Assembly (NCBI GenBank): GCA_026400355.1
Contig: JAPLPE010000034.1
Span: 124,001 to 188,000 of the forward strand
Source of the DNA: Rhodobacterales bacterium
Lineage (GTDB): Bacteria > Pseudomonadota > Alphaproteobacteria > Rhodobacterales > Rhodobacteraceae
Length of the DNA: 64,000 bases
Direction: 5' to 3'
Every line of letters begins with the position of its first letter. Position 1 is the stretch's first letter. The notes under the pieces were generated by a model. The model had not been told where the DNA came from, did no database searches, and saw only the letters and a list, made by a program, of their open reading frames with translations. Shown here in pieces: positions 7,675 to 17,284 of the stretch. The position numbers and the translations under genes are program-made.

Positions 7675-10311
7675 TCACCCTCCAGGCAACATTCCCCGCA
7701 ATTCGTACACGAGCGCCAACGCCCCCTTCGGCGTCAACTCATCCGGCAAAACATCGCGCAACCGCGTTTCAACCTCCGAAACCTTGACCGGAACTGCTGC
7801 GGGCTTCTGAACCGCCGCGAACAAGGGCAGATCGTCTATCAACGTCTGCCGCCGTCCGCCGCCCTCCCGCTCACCCTTCTCCAGTGCATCCAGCACCACG
7901 CGCGCGCGCTCCACGACCGAAGCCGGCAGCCCCGCGAGCCGCGCAACCTGGACCCCGTAACTCCGATCTGCCGTCCCCTTCCGCACCTCGTGCAGAAAGA
8001 TCACCTCTCCATCCCACTCCTTGACGCTCACAGTCGCGTTCTCGACCCCGTCCAGCTTGTGCGCCAGCACTGCCATCTCATGGTAATGCGTAGCAAATAT
8101 CGCCCGGCACCGGTTCACCGCCTGCAGATGCTCCAGCGTCGCCCAGGCAATCGACAGCCCGTCATAGGTCGCTGTCCCCCGCCCGATCTCGTCAAGAATG
8201 ACCAGCGCCCGATCATCCGCCTGATTCAGGATGGCCGCCGTCTCGACCATCTCGACCATGAAAGTCGATCGTCCCCGCGCCAGATCGTCCGTGGCACCGA
8301 CCCGGCTGAATATCTGGCTCACGATCCCGATCTCGGCACGTGCCGCCGGAACAAAAGCTCCCATCTGCGCCAGCACCGCGATGAGTGCATTCTGCCGCAG
8401 AAATGTCGATTTCCCCGCCATGTTCGGCCCGGTCAAAAGCCAGATTGGCGCATCGCTCAGGTCACAGTCATTGGCCACAAAAGGCACACCATCCCGCCGC
8501 AGGGCTTGTTCCACGACCGGATGCCGCCCGCCTTCGATCCGGAACGCCCGGCTGGTATCGATCACCGGACATACCCAGTTCTCGCCTCTCGCGAGATCGG
8601 CCAAAGCCGCTCCCAGATCAATCTCGGCCAGCGCCTTCGCCAGAACGCCAAGCGGTCCCGCCTGCCCGATTATGGCCTCTCTCAGGCTTTCATAGATCCG
8701 CTTCTCGATCTCAAGTGCATGCCCGCCTGCATTGAGAATCCGCGTTTCCAGTGCACTCAACTCGACCGTGGTGAACCGAACCTGATTGGCAGTCGTCTGC
8801 CGGTGAATGAATGTTTCAGACAGGGGCGGTGCCAACATCCGGGCGGCATGTGTATCCGTCGTCTCGATAAAGTAGCCCAGCACATTGTTGTGCTTGATCT
8901 TCAGGCTCTGCACGCCCGCAATCGCCGCATACTCCGCCTGCATTCCCGCGATGACGGACCGCCCCTCATCCCGCAATCGCCGCGCATCGTCCAGTTCGGC
9001 GTCATATCCTGACGCCACAAACCCGCCATCCCGGGCCAAAAGTGGCGGCTCGGCCACCAACACCCTGTTCAGCAGGTCATGCAGTCCCTCGTGTCCGACC
9101 AATCCTGCCGCAGCCTCTGCCAAGACTCCCGGCAGATCGGCCCCGTCAAGCGCCCGTGCGCTCCGCCCGGCCACCTCAATCGTGTTCCGCACCGCCGCCA
9201 TATCCCGCGGCCCGCCGCGGTCCAGCGCAAGCCGCGACAACGCCCGGTCCAGATCATGCGCCCCTCGCAGATGATCCCGCAAATCCCGCGCAAGTCCGGC
9301 ATTATCAAGCATCCAGCCGACAACAGCCTGCCGTCCCAGGATCACCGGCAGCGCACAGGATGGCGACGACAGTCGCCGCTCCAGCAACCGCGCCCCGATC
9401 GGTGTCACAGTCCTGTCAATCGCGTTCAGCAGCGAACCCGCCCGCCCGCCGCCCATCGCATGGGTCAGTTCCAAAGACCGACGGGTCGTCCCATCGATCT
9501 GCATCGCCTCGCCCGCGCCCTCCTGAACAGGCGGGCGCAAAAGCGGTAGTTTCCCCTTCTGTGTAATCTCCAGATACTCGGCCACCGCCGCCATTGCGCT
9601 GATCTCGGATCGTGAAAACGTCCCGAACGCATCCAGAGAGGCAACGCGGAACAACCCGCACAACCGCCGCTCTCCGTTCGTGCTGTCAAACGCAACGCGG
9701 CTCAAGGGGGTCAGCGCGGCCCCGGAATCAGACACTATCTCACCATGAATGCGGTCAAACCCATCTGCGATCAGCACCTCTTTCGGGGCTAGCCGCGCGA
9801 GCTCGGGCCCCAACCGCACCACCGGACAGACCATCACCGAAAACGCCCCGGTTGAGATATCGACCCATGCCAGCGCCCCTTCATCCCGCACCTCGGCAAA
9901 GGCCGCCAGAAAGTTATGCCGTCGCGCATCCAGCAGCGAATCTTCGGTAAGCGTCCCCGGCGTGACGAGCCGCACGACATCCCGCCGGACAACCGCCTTG
10001 TACCCCCGCTTCTTCGCCTCTGCCGGATCTTCCAGCTGTTCGGCGATCGCCACACGAAACCCTTTGCGGATCAGCGTCAGCAGATAACCTTCTGCCGCAT
10101 GCACCGGCACGCCGCACATCTGGATATCCTCGCCCAGATGCTTGCCTCGCCTGGTCAACGCAATATCCAGCGCCGCACTCGCCGCGACGGCATCGTCAAA
10201 GAACATCTCGTAAAAGTCACCCATCCGGTAGAACAGCAACGCATCGGGATGCGCCGACTTGATCTCCAGATACTGCGCCATCATCGGCGTGGCGCTGTCG
10301 CTCGCTTCCAT
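7675..10311 (-). CDS. mutS: DNA mismatch repair protein MutS
   Basis: MutS recognises mispaired bases and recruits MutL. The open frame begins further upstream at 10527, but the proper start is the ATG at 10311. This gives MEASDSATPMMAQYLEIK followed by the mismatch-binding ALLFYRMGDFYEMF motif with its Phe-x-Glu. The protein is then 878 residues, the usual length; the extension has no family similarity and runs into the divergent maeB promoter region. The ABC-type ATPase has Walker A GPNMAGKST at about residues 628-636, and LDEIGRGTATYDG and FATHYHEM blocks. No downstream mutL is seen. Confidence 0.97.
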   Translation of the reverse strand: MEASDSATPMMAQYLEIKSAHPDALLFYRMGDFYEMFFDDAVAASAALDIALTRRGKHLGEDIQMCGVPVHAAEGYLLTLIRKGFRVAIAEQLEDPAEAKKRGYKAVVRRDVVRLVTPGTLTEDSLLDARRHNFLAAFAEVRDEGALAWVDISTGAFSVMVCPVVRLGPELARLAPKEVLIADGFDRIHGEIVSDSGAALTPLSRVAFDSTNGERRLCGLFRVASLDAFGTFSRSEISAMAAVAEYLEITQKGKLPLLRPPVQEGAGEAMQIDGTTRRSLELTHAMGGGRAGSLLNAIDRTVTPIGARLLERRLSSPSCALPVILGRQAVVGWMLDNAGLARDLRDHLRGAHDLDRALSRLALDRGGPRDMAAVRNTIEVAGRSARALDGADLPGVLAEAAAGLVGHEGLHDLLNRVLVAEPPLLARDGGFVASGYDAELDDARRLRDEGRSVIAGMQAEYAAIAGVQSLKIKHNNVLGYFIETTDTHAARMLAPPLSETFIHRQTTANQVRFTTVELSALETRILNAGGHALEIEKRIYESLREAIIGQAGPLGVLAKALAEIDLGAALADLARGENWVCPVIDTSRAFRIEGGRHPVVEQALRRDGVPFVANDCDLSDAPIWLLTGPNMAGKSTFLRQNALIAVLAQMGAFVPAARAEIGIVSQIFSRVGATDDLARGRSTFMVEMVETAAILNQADDRALVILDEIGRGTATYDGLSIAWATLEHLQAVNRCRAIFATHYHEMAVLAHKLDGVENATVSVKEWDGEVIFLHEVRKGTADRSYGVQVARLAGLPASVVERARVVLDALEKGEREGGGRRQTLIDDLPLFAAVQKPAAVPVKVSEVETRLRDVLPDELTPKGALALVYELRGMLPGG

Positions 10312-10435
10312 GCGTCCCCCCGGATCACCACCGCCAAACCCTAACGGTCCGATGTTAGCGACGAAAGTCGAAAACTCACCCGTTGCGGGAAGCCACAGAC
10401 AGGCGTTAACTCCTCCAACGGTCAGGGAGACCCCA

Positions 10436-12697
10436 ATGTCCAAGCCCCGCTTCACCCGCGAAGACGCGCTGCAGTTCCACCAGCACCCCACACCCGGAAA
10501 GTGGGAGGTGCAGGCCACCGTCCCCATGATGACCCAGCGCGATCTTTCGCTTGCCTATTCCCCCGGCGTCGCCATCCCTTGCCTTGAGATCGCGGAAAAG
10601 CCGGAAACCGCATATGACTACACGAACAAGGGCAACCTCGTCGCGGTCATCTCCAACGGTACGGCTGTCCTCGGCCTTGGCAACCTCGGTGCGCTTGCCG
10701 GCAAACCGGTGATGGAGGGCAAGGCCGTCCTCTTTAAACGCTTTGCCGACATCAACTCTATCGACCTCGAGCTTGATACAGAAGACCCGGATGCCTTCTG
10801 CAACGCCGTCCGCCTCCTCGGCCCCTCCTTCGGCGGAATCAATCTTGAGGATATCAAGGCTCCCGAATGCTTCATCATCGAACAACGCCTGAAAGAGGAG
10901 ATGGACATACCCGTCTTTCACGATGACCAGCATGGCACAGCGGTCATCTGCGCAGCGGGCCTCATCAACGCGCTGCACCTGACAGGGAAGAAGATCGAAG
11001 ATGTGAGGATCGTCCTGAACGGCGCTGGTGCCGCCGGGATCGCCTGCCTCGAACTGCTCAAGACGATGGGCGCCCATCACGACAACTGCCTCATGTGCGA
11101 TACCAAAGGCGTGATCTGGCAGGGCCGGACCGACGGGATGAACCAATGGAAATCCGCCCACGCCGCCCGCACCGATCACCGGACACTGGAAGACGCGATT
11201 CGCGGCGCCGACGTCTTCCTCGGTGTCTCGGCCAAAGGTGCTGTGACGCCCGAAATGGTCGCCTCTATGGCCCTCAACCCTGTCATCTTCGCCATGGCCA
11301 ACCCCGATCCTGAAATCACCCCGGAAGAGGCTCACGCCGTCCGCCCTGACGCCATCGTCGCGACCGGCCGTTCCGATTACCCCAATCAGGTCAACAACGT
11401 CTTGGGCTTCCCCTACCTTTTCCGCGGCGCTCTCGATATCCACGCCCGCGCCATCAACGACGCGATGAAGATCGCGTGTGCCGAGGCACTCGCTGCCCTC
11501 GCCCGCGAAGAGGTCCCCGATGAAGTTGCCCTTGCCTATGGCAAGAAGCTGACCTTTGGCCGCGACTACATTATCCCCACGCCATTCGACCCCCGTCTCA
11601 TCCACCGAATCCCGCCCGCCGTGGCCGCGGCGGGCATGAAGACCGGCGTCGCGCGTCGCCAGATCACAGACATGGACAGCTACCAGCTCGCGCTCAAATC
11701 GCGCATGGATCCGACAGCATCGATCCTCCGCAACATCTACGCCCGCGCCCGCGCTGCCCAGGCCACGATGATCTTCGCCGAAGGCGACGATCCCCGGGTG
11801 CTCCGCGCCGCCGTCGCTTATCAGCGCAACGGCCTTGGCACCGCACTGGTCGTCGGTCGTGAAAACGACGTTGCCGAAAAGCTGACAGCCGAAGGCATGG
11901 TCGATGCCGTGGGCGAACTGACGATCATCAATGCTGCTAACACACCACATCTTGATAAATACAAATCGTATTTATACCAAAGATTGCAGCGCCTCGGCTT
12001 TGACCGCCAGGACGTTCACCGTCTTGCCGCGCGCGATCGGCATGTCTTTGCGTCCCTCATGCTGGCCCACGGCCATGGCGATGGCATGGTCACCGGTGCC
12101 ACCCGCAAATCGGCCCATGTCCTGCAACTCATCAACCACGTCTTTGACGCCGGTCCCAAAGACGGCGCCGTCGGCGTCTCTGCCGTCCTGCACAACGGCA
12201 AGATCGTTCTCGTCGCTGACACGCTCGTCCACGAATGGCCCGACGAAAACGACCTCGCCGATATCGCCGAACGCGGGGCCGAGGTCGCCCGGGATCTGGG
12301 CCTTGTTCCCCGCGTGGCCTTCCTCTCCTTCTCCACCTTCGGCTACCCCGTTTCCGAGCGTGCGACAAAGATGCTTCAGGCCCCAAAAGTCCTTGATAAA
12401 CGGGGCGTCGACTTCGAATACGAAGGCGAGATGACAGTCGATGTCGCCCTGAACCCTCGCGCCATGGAAAACTATCCGTTCTCGCGCCTCACCGGCCCGG
12501 CCAACGTCCTCGTCGTCCCGGCCCGTCACTCCGCCTCGATCTCGGTCAAACTGATGCAGGAAATGGCTGGGGCCACCGTCATCGGCCCAATCCTTTCCGG
12601 CGTTGAAAAGCCAATCCAGATTTGCTCTGCTGTCTCTACGGTGAACGACATCCTCAACATGGCCGCAATGGCCGCCTGCAAGGTCGCCCGCCCATGA
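10436..12697 (+). CDS. maeB: NADP-dependent malic enzyme with C-terminal phosphotransacetylase-like domain
   Basis: It converts malate to pyruvate and CO2 with reduction of NAD(P). The ATG at 10436 (GGGAGA a few bases before) gives a 753-residue protein. This is the expected size for the two-domain MaeB type: a malic enzyme core (about residues 1-430, with MTQRDLSLAYSPGVA, FHDDQHGTAVI and GAGAAG) and a PTA-like domain (about 431-753, with DKRGVDFEYEGEMTVDVAL) that is regulatory in characterised homologues. The stop overlaps the start of the ribokinase-like gene (ATGA at 12694-12697). One stretch near 11931-11980 is locally A/T-rich, but the encoded residues match the family, so it is not an insertion. 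Confidence 0.95.
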   Translation: MSKPRFTREDALQFHQHPTPGKWEVQATVPMMTQRDLSLAYSPGVAIPCLEIAEKPETAYDYTNKGNLVAVISNGTAVLGLGNLGALAGKPVMEGKAVLFKRFADINSIDLELDTEDPDAFCNAVRLLGPSFGGINLEDIKAPECFIIEQRLKEEMDIPVFHDDQHGTAVICAAGLINALHLTGKKIEDVRIVLNGAGAAGIACLELLKTMGAHHDNCLMCDTKGVIWQGRTDGMNQWKSAHAARTDHRTLEDAIRGADVFLGVSAKGAVTPEMVASMALNPVIFAMANPDPEITPEEAHAVRPDAIVATGRSDYPNQVNNVLGFPYLFRGALDIHARAINDAMKIACAEALAALAREEVPDEVALAYGKKLTFGRDYIIPTPFDPRLIHRIPPAVAAAGMKTGVARRQITDMDSYQLALKSRMDPTASILRNIYARARAAQATMIFAEGDDPRVLRAAVAYQRNGLGTALVVGRENDVAEKLTAEGMVDAVGELTIINAANTPHLDKYKSYLYQRLQRLGFDRQDVHRLAARDRHVFASLMLAHGHGDGMVTGATRKSAHVLQLINHVFDAGPKDGAVGVSAVLHNGKIVLVADTLVHEWPDENDLADIAERGAEVARDLGLVPRVAFLSFSTFGYPVSERATKMLQAPKVLDKRGVDFEYEGEMTVDVALNPRAMENYPFSRLTGPANVLVVPARHSASISVKLMQEMAGATVIGPILSGVEKPIQICSAVSTVNDILNMAAMAACKVARP

Positions 12698-13566
12698 CAA
12701 TCTGGAATCTAGGCTCTATTAACGCTGACCACGTCTATTCCGTGCCCCATATCCCTGCACCGGGAGAGACTCTGGCCGCCTCCAAACTTGCAACCGGTCT
12801 TGGCGGGAAGGGCACCAACATGTCGGTCGCCGTCGCCCGCGCTGCCGGGCGCGTGATGCACATCGGTGCTGTGGGCGCAGACGGGCGCTGGGCCGCGCAG
12901 CGTCTCATCGAATACGGCGTCGAAACACGCTACATTGCGGAGGTTCCGGTGCTTACCGGCCACGCGATCATATACGTGGACGCACATGGCGAAAACAGTA
13001 TCGTCCTGTTTCAGGGTGCCAACCACGCAATCCCCCTCGACACCATCCGCGCCGCCTTGTCCGAAGCGAAAACCGGTGACCGCTTCCTCCTCCAGAACGA
13101 AACCAACCTTCAGCCCGAAGCCGCCCAACTCGCCCGCGACATGGGCCTCACCGTCGCCTACGCCGCCGCACCATTCAGCGCGGCCTCGGTTCAGGCTGTC
13201 CTTCCCTTCACTGACTTTCTGATCCTGAACGAAGTAGAGGCCGATCAACTCCGGACCGCCAGCGGCCTCGGCCCCGCCGACCTTCCCATCGGGGACGTGA
13301 TTGTCACCCTTGGCGCCGATGGCTCCGACTGGTTCGACAACAAGACCCGCCAGCGCCTCCATTTCGATGCACTCCGCGTCACGCCTGTCGATACGACTGG
13401 CGCCGGCGATACCTTCACCGGCTATGTCCTCGCCGCGCTCGACCGTGGTCAACCCATGGCACAGGCCATCCAGCTCGCCACCCGCGCCGGCGCGCTTATG
13501 GTCACGCGCCCCGGCGCCGCCGATGTGATCCCCGACCTGTCCGAGGTTACCGCCTTCCGGCCGTGA
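12694..13566 (+). CDS. PfkB-family carbohydrate kinase (ribokinase-like)
   Basis: A 290-residue sugar or nucleoside kinase of the PfkB family. Visible features are the N-terminal GSINADHVYSVPHIPAPGET block, the di-glycine GLGGKGTNMSVA region, and the anion-hole/catalytic motif DTTGAGDTFTGY at about residue 233-243. The order and spacing are closest to ribokinase, but the substrate cannot be assigned from sequence alone, so no symbol is given. It is translationally coupled to maeB. No ribose transporter or repressor is nearby. Confidence 0.85.
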   Translation: MTIWNLGSINADHVYSVPHIPAPGETLAASKLATGLGGKGTNMSVAVARAAGRVMHIGAVGADGRWAAQRLIEYGVETRYIAEVPVLTGHAIIYVDAHGENSIVLFQGANHAIPLDTIRAALSEAKTGDRFLLQNETNLQPEAAQLARDMGLTVAYAAAPFSAASVQAVLPFTDFLILNEVEADQLRTASGLGPADLPIGDVIVTLGADGSDWFDNKTRQRLHFDALRVTPVDTTGAGDTFTGYVLAALDRGQPMAQAIQLATRAGALMVTRPGAADVIPDLSEVTAFRP

Positions 13567-13603
13567 CCCGCTGCCCTATCTACCAAAGCCCCCTGCGCCC
13601 CCT

Positions 13604-14227
13604 CTACTCCGCAAACGGCGCAGTACCGCCCCACAAAGCACGAACGCGCGCATCACGTCCGCAAGCTTCCCGGTAGAACTCATAGGCCGCTGCCTGCCGC
13701 TTGGGTCCGGCACGGGTAAAGACCAAGTCGTCACCCTTGTAGTAATCCTGATGATACTCCTCAGCGCGGTAGAACTGGCCAAGCGGCAGCACCGGCGTCA
13801 ACACAACTGCCCCGAGTTCCGCCGATGCCTGCGCAAGCACCGCTTCGGCAGTATCCTTTTCCGCCCTGTCAGAGACGAATATCGCCGTCCTGTAGCTGTC
13901 CCCCCGATCACAGAACTGGCCGCCGGCGTCGGTGACGTCCACGGAGCGAAGAAACAGGTACAAAAGCTGATCAAGGCTCACCCGCGCCGGATCAAAAGTA
14001 ATCTGCACCGCCTCATAGTGCCCCGTCCCGCCGCCCGACACTTCGTCATAAGTCGGATTGACCGTCGCACCCCCGGTATATCCCGATACCACTCCGGTCA
14101 CCCCGGCGACCTTCTCGAAATCTGCTTCGACACACCAGAAACAACCACCCGCCACGGTCAGGACCTCCTCCGCCCGCAGGCCAAGCGGACAAAGGCACAG
14201 TACGACCGCGCAAAATCTTGCAAACAT
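13604..14227 (-). CDS. msrA: Peptide-methionine (S)-S-oxide reductase MsrA with signal peptide
   Basis: Reduces methionine-S-sulfoxide in proteins. The ATG at 14227 is selected over one ten codons upstream because a GGAGG lies six bases before it. The product then starts with a hydrophobic signal segment ([21 protein letters not shown]), suggesting periplasmic export. The catalytic motif GGCFWC is at residues 27-32, with the nucleophile C29. The GYTGG and HYEAVQI blocks are present, and the 207-residue length is normal plus signal peptide. It lies tail to tail with the kinase gene and is divergent from the aminotransferase. No msrB is adjacent. Confidence 0.93.
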   Translation of the reverse strand: MFARFCAVVLCLCPLGLRAEEVLTVAGGCFWCVEADFEKVAGVTGVVSGYTGGATVNPTYDEVSGGGTGHYEAVQITFDPARVSLDQLLYLFLRSVDVTDAGGQFCDRGDSYRTAIFVSDRAEKDTAEAVLAQASAELGAVVLTPVLPLGQFYRAEEYHQDYYKGDDLVFTRAGPKRQAAAYEFYREACGRDARVRALWGGTAPFAE

Positions 14228-14363
14228 CACAAACCTCCCTCGAACCGCCGTCAACATGCCGCACAGAAAGCGTCCTGCAATTCACGCCTACGTGCGATCA
14301 CGCCCCTTTTACCCCTTGGAACCCTCGCCTCGGACTTTTAGCCTCATCCCTAAGGAGGCCCCC

Positions 14364-15263
14364 ATGACCGATCACGTCACCACCCACCAGGCCGAAGAAG
14401 ATGCCCGCAACGAGACGATCCTCATCTACATCAACGGCCGCATTGTCCCCAAGGCGCAGGCCACGGTCAGCGTCTATGACTCCGGCTTCATGCTCGGCGA
14501 TGGCCTGTGGGAGGGCATTCGCCTTTACAACAACAAATGGGCCTTCTTAGACGAACACATCGACCGCTTGTTCGAAGCTGCAAAGGCCATCGACCTCGAC
14601 ATTGCCTTGACCAAAGATCAGGTCATTTCCGCCTTGCTAGACACACAGAAAGCCAACGGCATGGCGACGGATGCGCACGCCCGCCTCATGGTAACCCGTG
14701 GGACCAAGGTCCGCCCTTTCCAGCACCCCTCCCTTTCCCGTTCCGGCCCGACGATGGTCATCATCATGGAGCATTCGAAGCCCAAGATCCCCCGCCCCAT
14801 CCGTCTTGCCACAGTCCCCCACATGCGCGGCCTGCCGATGACTCAGGACCCTAAACTCAACAGCCATTCGAAACTCAACTGCATCCTTGCCTGCATCGCC
14901 GCCGAAAAGGCCGGTGCGGACGAGGCGCTGATGCTTGACCTACATGGCTTCGTGAACACCACGAACGCCTGCAACTTCTTCATCGTCCGCAAGGGGCAGG
15001 TTTGGACCTCTACCGGCGACTACTGCATGAACGGCATCACCCGCCAAAAGGTGATTGACCTGTGCCGCGCCAATGGCATCCCGGTCTTTGAACGTAACTT
15101 CTCACTCGTCGATACCTATTCCGCCGACGAAGCCTTCCTCACCGGCACTTTCGGCGCCCAGACCCCGGTCAGCACAATTGACGGGCGTACGATTGGCATG
15201 GGCCAGATGGGTCCGATGACCGAACGCCTCCGCACCCTCTACAAGGACCTTGTTGCCGCATGA
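14364..15263 (+). CDS. Fold-type IV PLP aminotransferase (branched-chain / D-amino acid aminotransferase family)
   Basis: A 299-residue class IV aminotransferase. The start at 14364 follows a perfect TAAGGAGG (14351-14358) at five bases; the open frame upstream is not coding. NGRIVPKAQATVSVYDSGFMLGDGLWEGIRLY is the family N terminus (given as a region, residues 24-55), and K170 in HSKLNCIL is the likely PLP lysine. In branched-chain and D-amino acid enzymes the next block reads roughly EGxxxN, with Glu contacting the pyridine nitrogen. Here residues 197-204 are VNTTNACN, so that Glu appears replaced. The substrate is unknown. The next gene is a sulfotransferase-like protein 32 bp on. Confidence 0.88.
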   Translation: MTDHVTTHQAEEDARNETILIYINGRIVPKAQATVSVYDSGFMLGDGLWEGIRLYNNKWAFLDEHIDRLFEAAKAIDLDIALTKDQVISALLDTQKANGMATDAHARLMVTRGTKVRPFQHPSLSRSGPTMVIIMEHSKPKIPRPIRLATVPHMRGLPMTQDPKLNSHSKLNCILACIAAEKAGADEALMLDLHGFVNTTNACNFFIVRKGQVWTSTGDYCMNGITRQKVIDLCRANGIPVFERNFSLVDTYSADEAFLTGTFGAQTPVSTIDGRTIGMGQMGPMTERLRTLYKDLVAA

Positions 15264-15295
15264 TCCCGACTAACTTAGGCAAAGGTCGCTGAATC

Positions 15296-16012
15296 ATGCG
15301 CATCGCCATGTGGTCCGGCCCCCGGAACCTTTCGACCGCCATGATGTACTCTTTCGCCGCCCGGAAGGATTGCGCGGTCTGGGATGAACCCTTCTACGCC
15401 GCCTATCTCAAGACCACGGGTATCGACCATCCGATGCGCGATCAGATCATCGCTGCCCATGACGCCGATCCGGAGAGCGTGGCAGCCGCCTGCGTCGGTG
15501 AGATTCCGCATAATCAGAGCCTGTTCTATCAGAAACACATGCCCCTCCACATGGTCGACGGCTTCCCCCGAGGCTTCATGCGCGCATGCAAGAACGTATT
15601 CCTGATCCGCCATCCCGCTCGGGTTGTCGCCTCCTACGCCAAGAAGCGTGAAGGCCCGACACTCGCCGATATCGGCTTTGCTCAGCAGTCCCAAATGTTC
15701 GATGAAGTGACCGACTGGCTGGGCCATACGCCCCTCGTCATCGACAGTGCCGATATCCGCGCCGACCCACAGACGATGCTGACCAAACTCTGCACCGCCC
15801 TCGGCATTACCTATACCGACCGCATGCTCTGCTGGCCCGCCGGACCAAAGCCGTATGACGGTATCTGGGCCCCCCATTGGTACGGCGCCATCCACCAATC
15901 CACTGGTTTCGGTTCTGCCGAAGGTGCGCTGCCCGATCTCCCGCCCGCGTATCAGCGCCTCACCGATCTCGCCTTCCCCCATTACGACCGGCTTGCCGCC
16001 TACAAACTCTGA
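15296..16012 (+). CDS. Sulfotransferase-like P-loop protein
   Basis: A 238-residue protein with an N-terminal P-loop-like motif WSGPRNLSTAMMYSF (residues 6-20) resembling the 5'-phosphosulfate-binding loop of PAPS-dependent sulfotransferases, and a FLIRHPARVVASYAK block near residue 100 resembling the 3'-phosphate-binding motif. It lacks an obvious membrane segment. It lies just after the class IV aminotransferase and before a PhyH-type protein, so it may act on the same metabolite, but no substrate can be named. The fold call is reasonably sure, the activity is not. Confidence 0.75.
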   Translation: MRIAMWSGPRNLSTAMMYSFAARKDCAVWDEPFYAAYLKTTGIDHPMRDQIIAAHDADPESVAAACVGEIPHNQSLFYQKHMPLHMVDGFPRGFMRACKNVFLIRHPARVVASYAKKREGPTLADIGFAQQSQMFDEVTDWLGHTPLVIDSADIRADPQTMLTKLCTALGITYTDRMLCWPAGPKPYDGIWAPHWYGAIHQSTGFGSAEGALPDLPPAYQRLTDLAFPHYDRLAAYKL

Positions 16013-16025
16013 TGAAAATTCATCA
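16010..16025. repeat. Short inverted repeat after the sulfotransferase-like gene
   Basis: TGATGAA and TTCATCA are separated by AA, beginning at the stop codon of the sulfotransferase-like gene. The 75-bp gap to the next gene also carries GAGGGGGA before the ATG at 16088. The repeat could be an operator or just a small hairpin. Confidence 0.35.
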
Positions 16026-16087
16026 TCACCGCGCTTGCCGCCCATGACCACGAGGTTCAAACTCGCGCCCAACCGAGGGGGACCACC

Positions 16088-17281
16088 ATGCTGACCACAA
16101 ACAAAGCCGCCGAACGCACCGCCCGCATCTATCTCAAGGCCGCCGATTGCCGGGTCGAGGATCTGGCTGCCCTCACCGCCCGCAAGACTGATATCGCCGA
16201 CTACCCGCTCGCTGCTGATGTCCGCTCCAACGTCCTCGTCTACGACTGCAATACCCTGCGTCCCCGCCTTGGTAACCCCGCCGAACGCCAACAGATCATG
16301 GCCGAATGGACGGATGCACTTCTGAACGGCCCCGGCGTTCTCGTCTTGAGGCATGCCGAAACCGATCTTGCCATGATCGATCGGGCCTCTGTTATGTTCC
16401 GCACCCTGATCGACCAACAGAACAGACTCGGTTCGGGCGGAGGCGACCATTTCGCCAAGCCGGGCGCAAATGACCGGATCTGGAACAGTCTCGAAAAACA
16501 CTGCCTCGCCGACCCCGAAAACTTCGCCCACTACTATGGCAACCCGTTTCTCGCCCTCGTATCCGAGGCGTGGCTTGGCCCGAACTACCAGATGACCGCA
16601 CAGCTCAACGTCGTGAACCCCGGCGGAGCGGCGCAATCCTCACACCGCGACTACCACCTCGGTTTCCAAAGCGCCGCCGACATCGAACGCTACCCCCTTC
16701 ACGTCCAGCTCTTGTCCCCGGTCCTCACCCTTCAGGGCGCCATCGCACATGTCGACGCGCCCCTGGAAACTGGCCCGACACTGCTTCTCCCCTTCAGCCA
16801 GCTTTACACCGCAGGCTACCTCGCGATGGGTCTGCCCGCCTTCCGCGACCACTTTGCCGCCCATCACGTGCAGCTGCCGCTGGAAAAGGGCGACATGCTC
16901 TTCTTCTCCCCGGCGCTCCTTCACGCTGCCGGAACCAATCGCTCGGCCGACGTAAAGCGCATGGTGAACCTCTTCCAGGTCTCCTCCGCCTTCGGCCGCG
17001 CGATGGAAAGCGTCGACCGCACCGCCATGTGCAAGGCGCTCTACCCCGTGCTCCTTTCCGCCGCCGCCCAGGGCACGCTCACCCCCGCAGCCATCGCCAA
17101 CGTCATCGCCGCCACGGCCGAGGGTTATGCCTTCCCCACCAACCTCGACCGCGACCCGCCCCTTGGCGGCATGGCCCCCAAATCCCAAGCCGCCCTCATG
17201 GCCGACAGCCTCGCCGCCCGTCAGTCCCCGTCCGAATTCGCCGCCCTGCTTGATGCCCAGGCAGCGCGACGGACAGCCTGA
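16088..17281 (+). CDS. Phytanoyl-CoA dioxygenase (PhyH) family protein
   Basis: A 397-residue protein that looks like a non-heme Fe(II)/2-oxoglutarate oxygenase. The H-x-D facial triad part is H186 and D188 (SSHRDYHLGF), the distal His is likely H279 (ALLHAAGTNR), and R285 could hold 2-oxoglutarate. GGGDHFAKPGANDRIWNSLE is characteristic of this subgroup. An unusual N-terminal stretch precedes the double-stranded beta-helix. A good Shine-Dalgarno (GAGGGGGA) precedes the ATG. It may act on the product of the aminotransferase/sulfotransferase-like pair upstream; the substrate is unknown. Confidence 0.8.
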   Translation: MLTTNKAAERTARIYLKAADCRVEDLAALTARKTDIADYPLAADVRSNVLVYDCNTLRPRLGNPAERQQIMAEWTDALLNGPGVLVLRHAETDLAMIDRASVMFRTLIDQQNRLGSGGGDHFAKPGANDRIWNSLEKHCLADPENFAHYYGNPFLALVSEAWLGPNYQMTAQLNVVNPGGAAQSSHRDYHLGFQSAADIERYPLHVQLLSPVLTLQGAIAHVDAPLETGPTLLLPFSQLYTAGYLAMGLPAFRDHFAAHHVQLPLEKGDMLFFSPALLHAAGTNRSADVKRMVNLFQVSSAFGRAMESVDRTAMCKALYPVLLSAAAQGTLTPAAIANVIAATAEGYAFPTNLDRDPPLGGMAPKSQAALMADSLAARQSPSEFAALLDAQAARRTA

Positions 17282-17284
17282 CCC

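Noticed and set aside
10312-10527. N-terminal extension of the mutS frame
   Set aside because: It overlaps the divergent maeB start region, has no similarity to MutS, and the ATG at 10311 gives the proper start.
10406-11950. Long open frames opposite maeB, nusA, hemH, argJ, the ABC genes and mutS
   Set aside because: They lie fully antisense to recognised genes, show no family motifs, and follow from strong G/C bias at the third position of the true genes.
11931-11980. A/T-rich patch with an 8-bp inverted repeat inside maeB
   Set aside because: The encoded residues fit the PTA-like domain of MaeB, so the local composition shift is more likely codon choice than an insertion.
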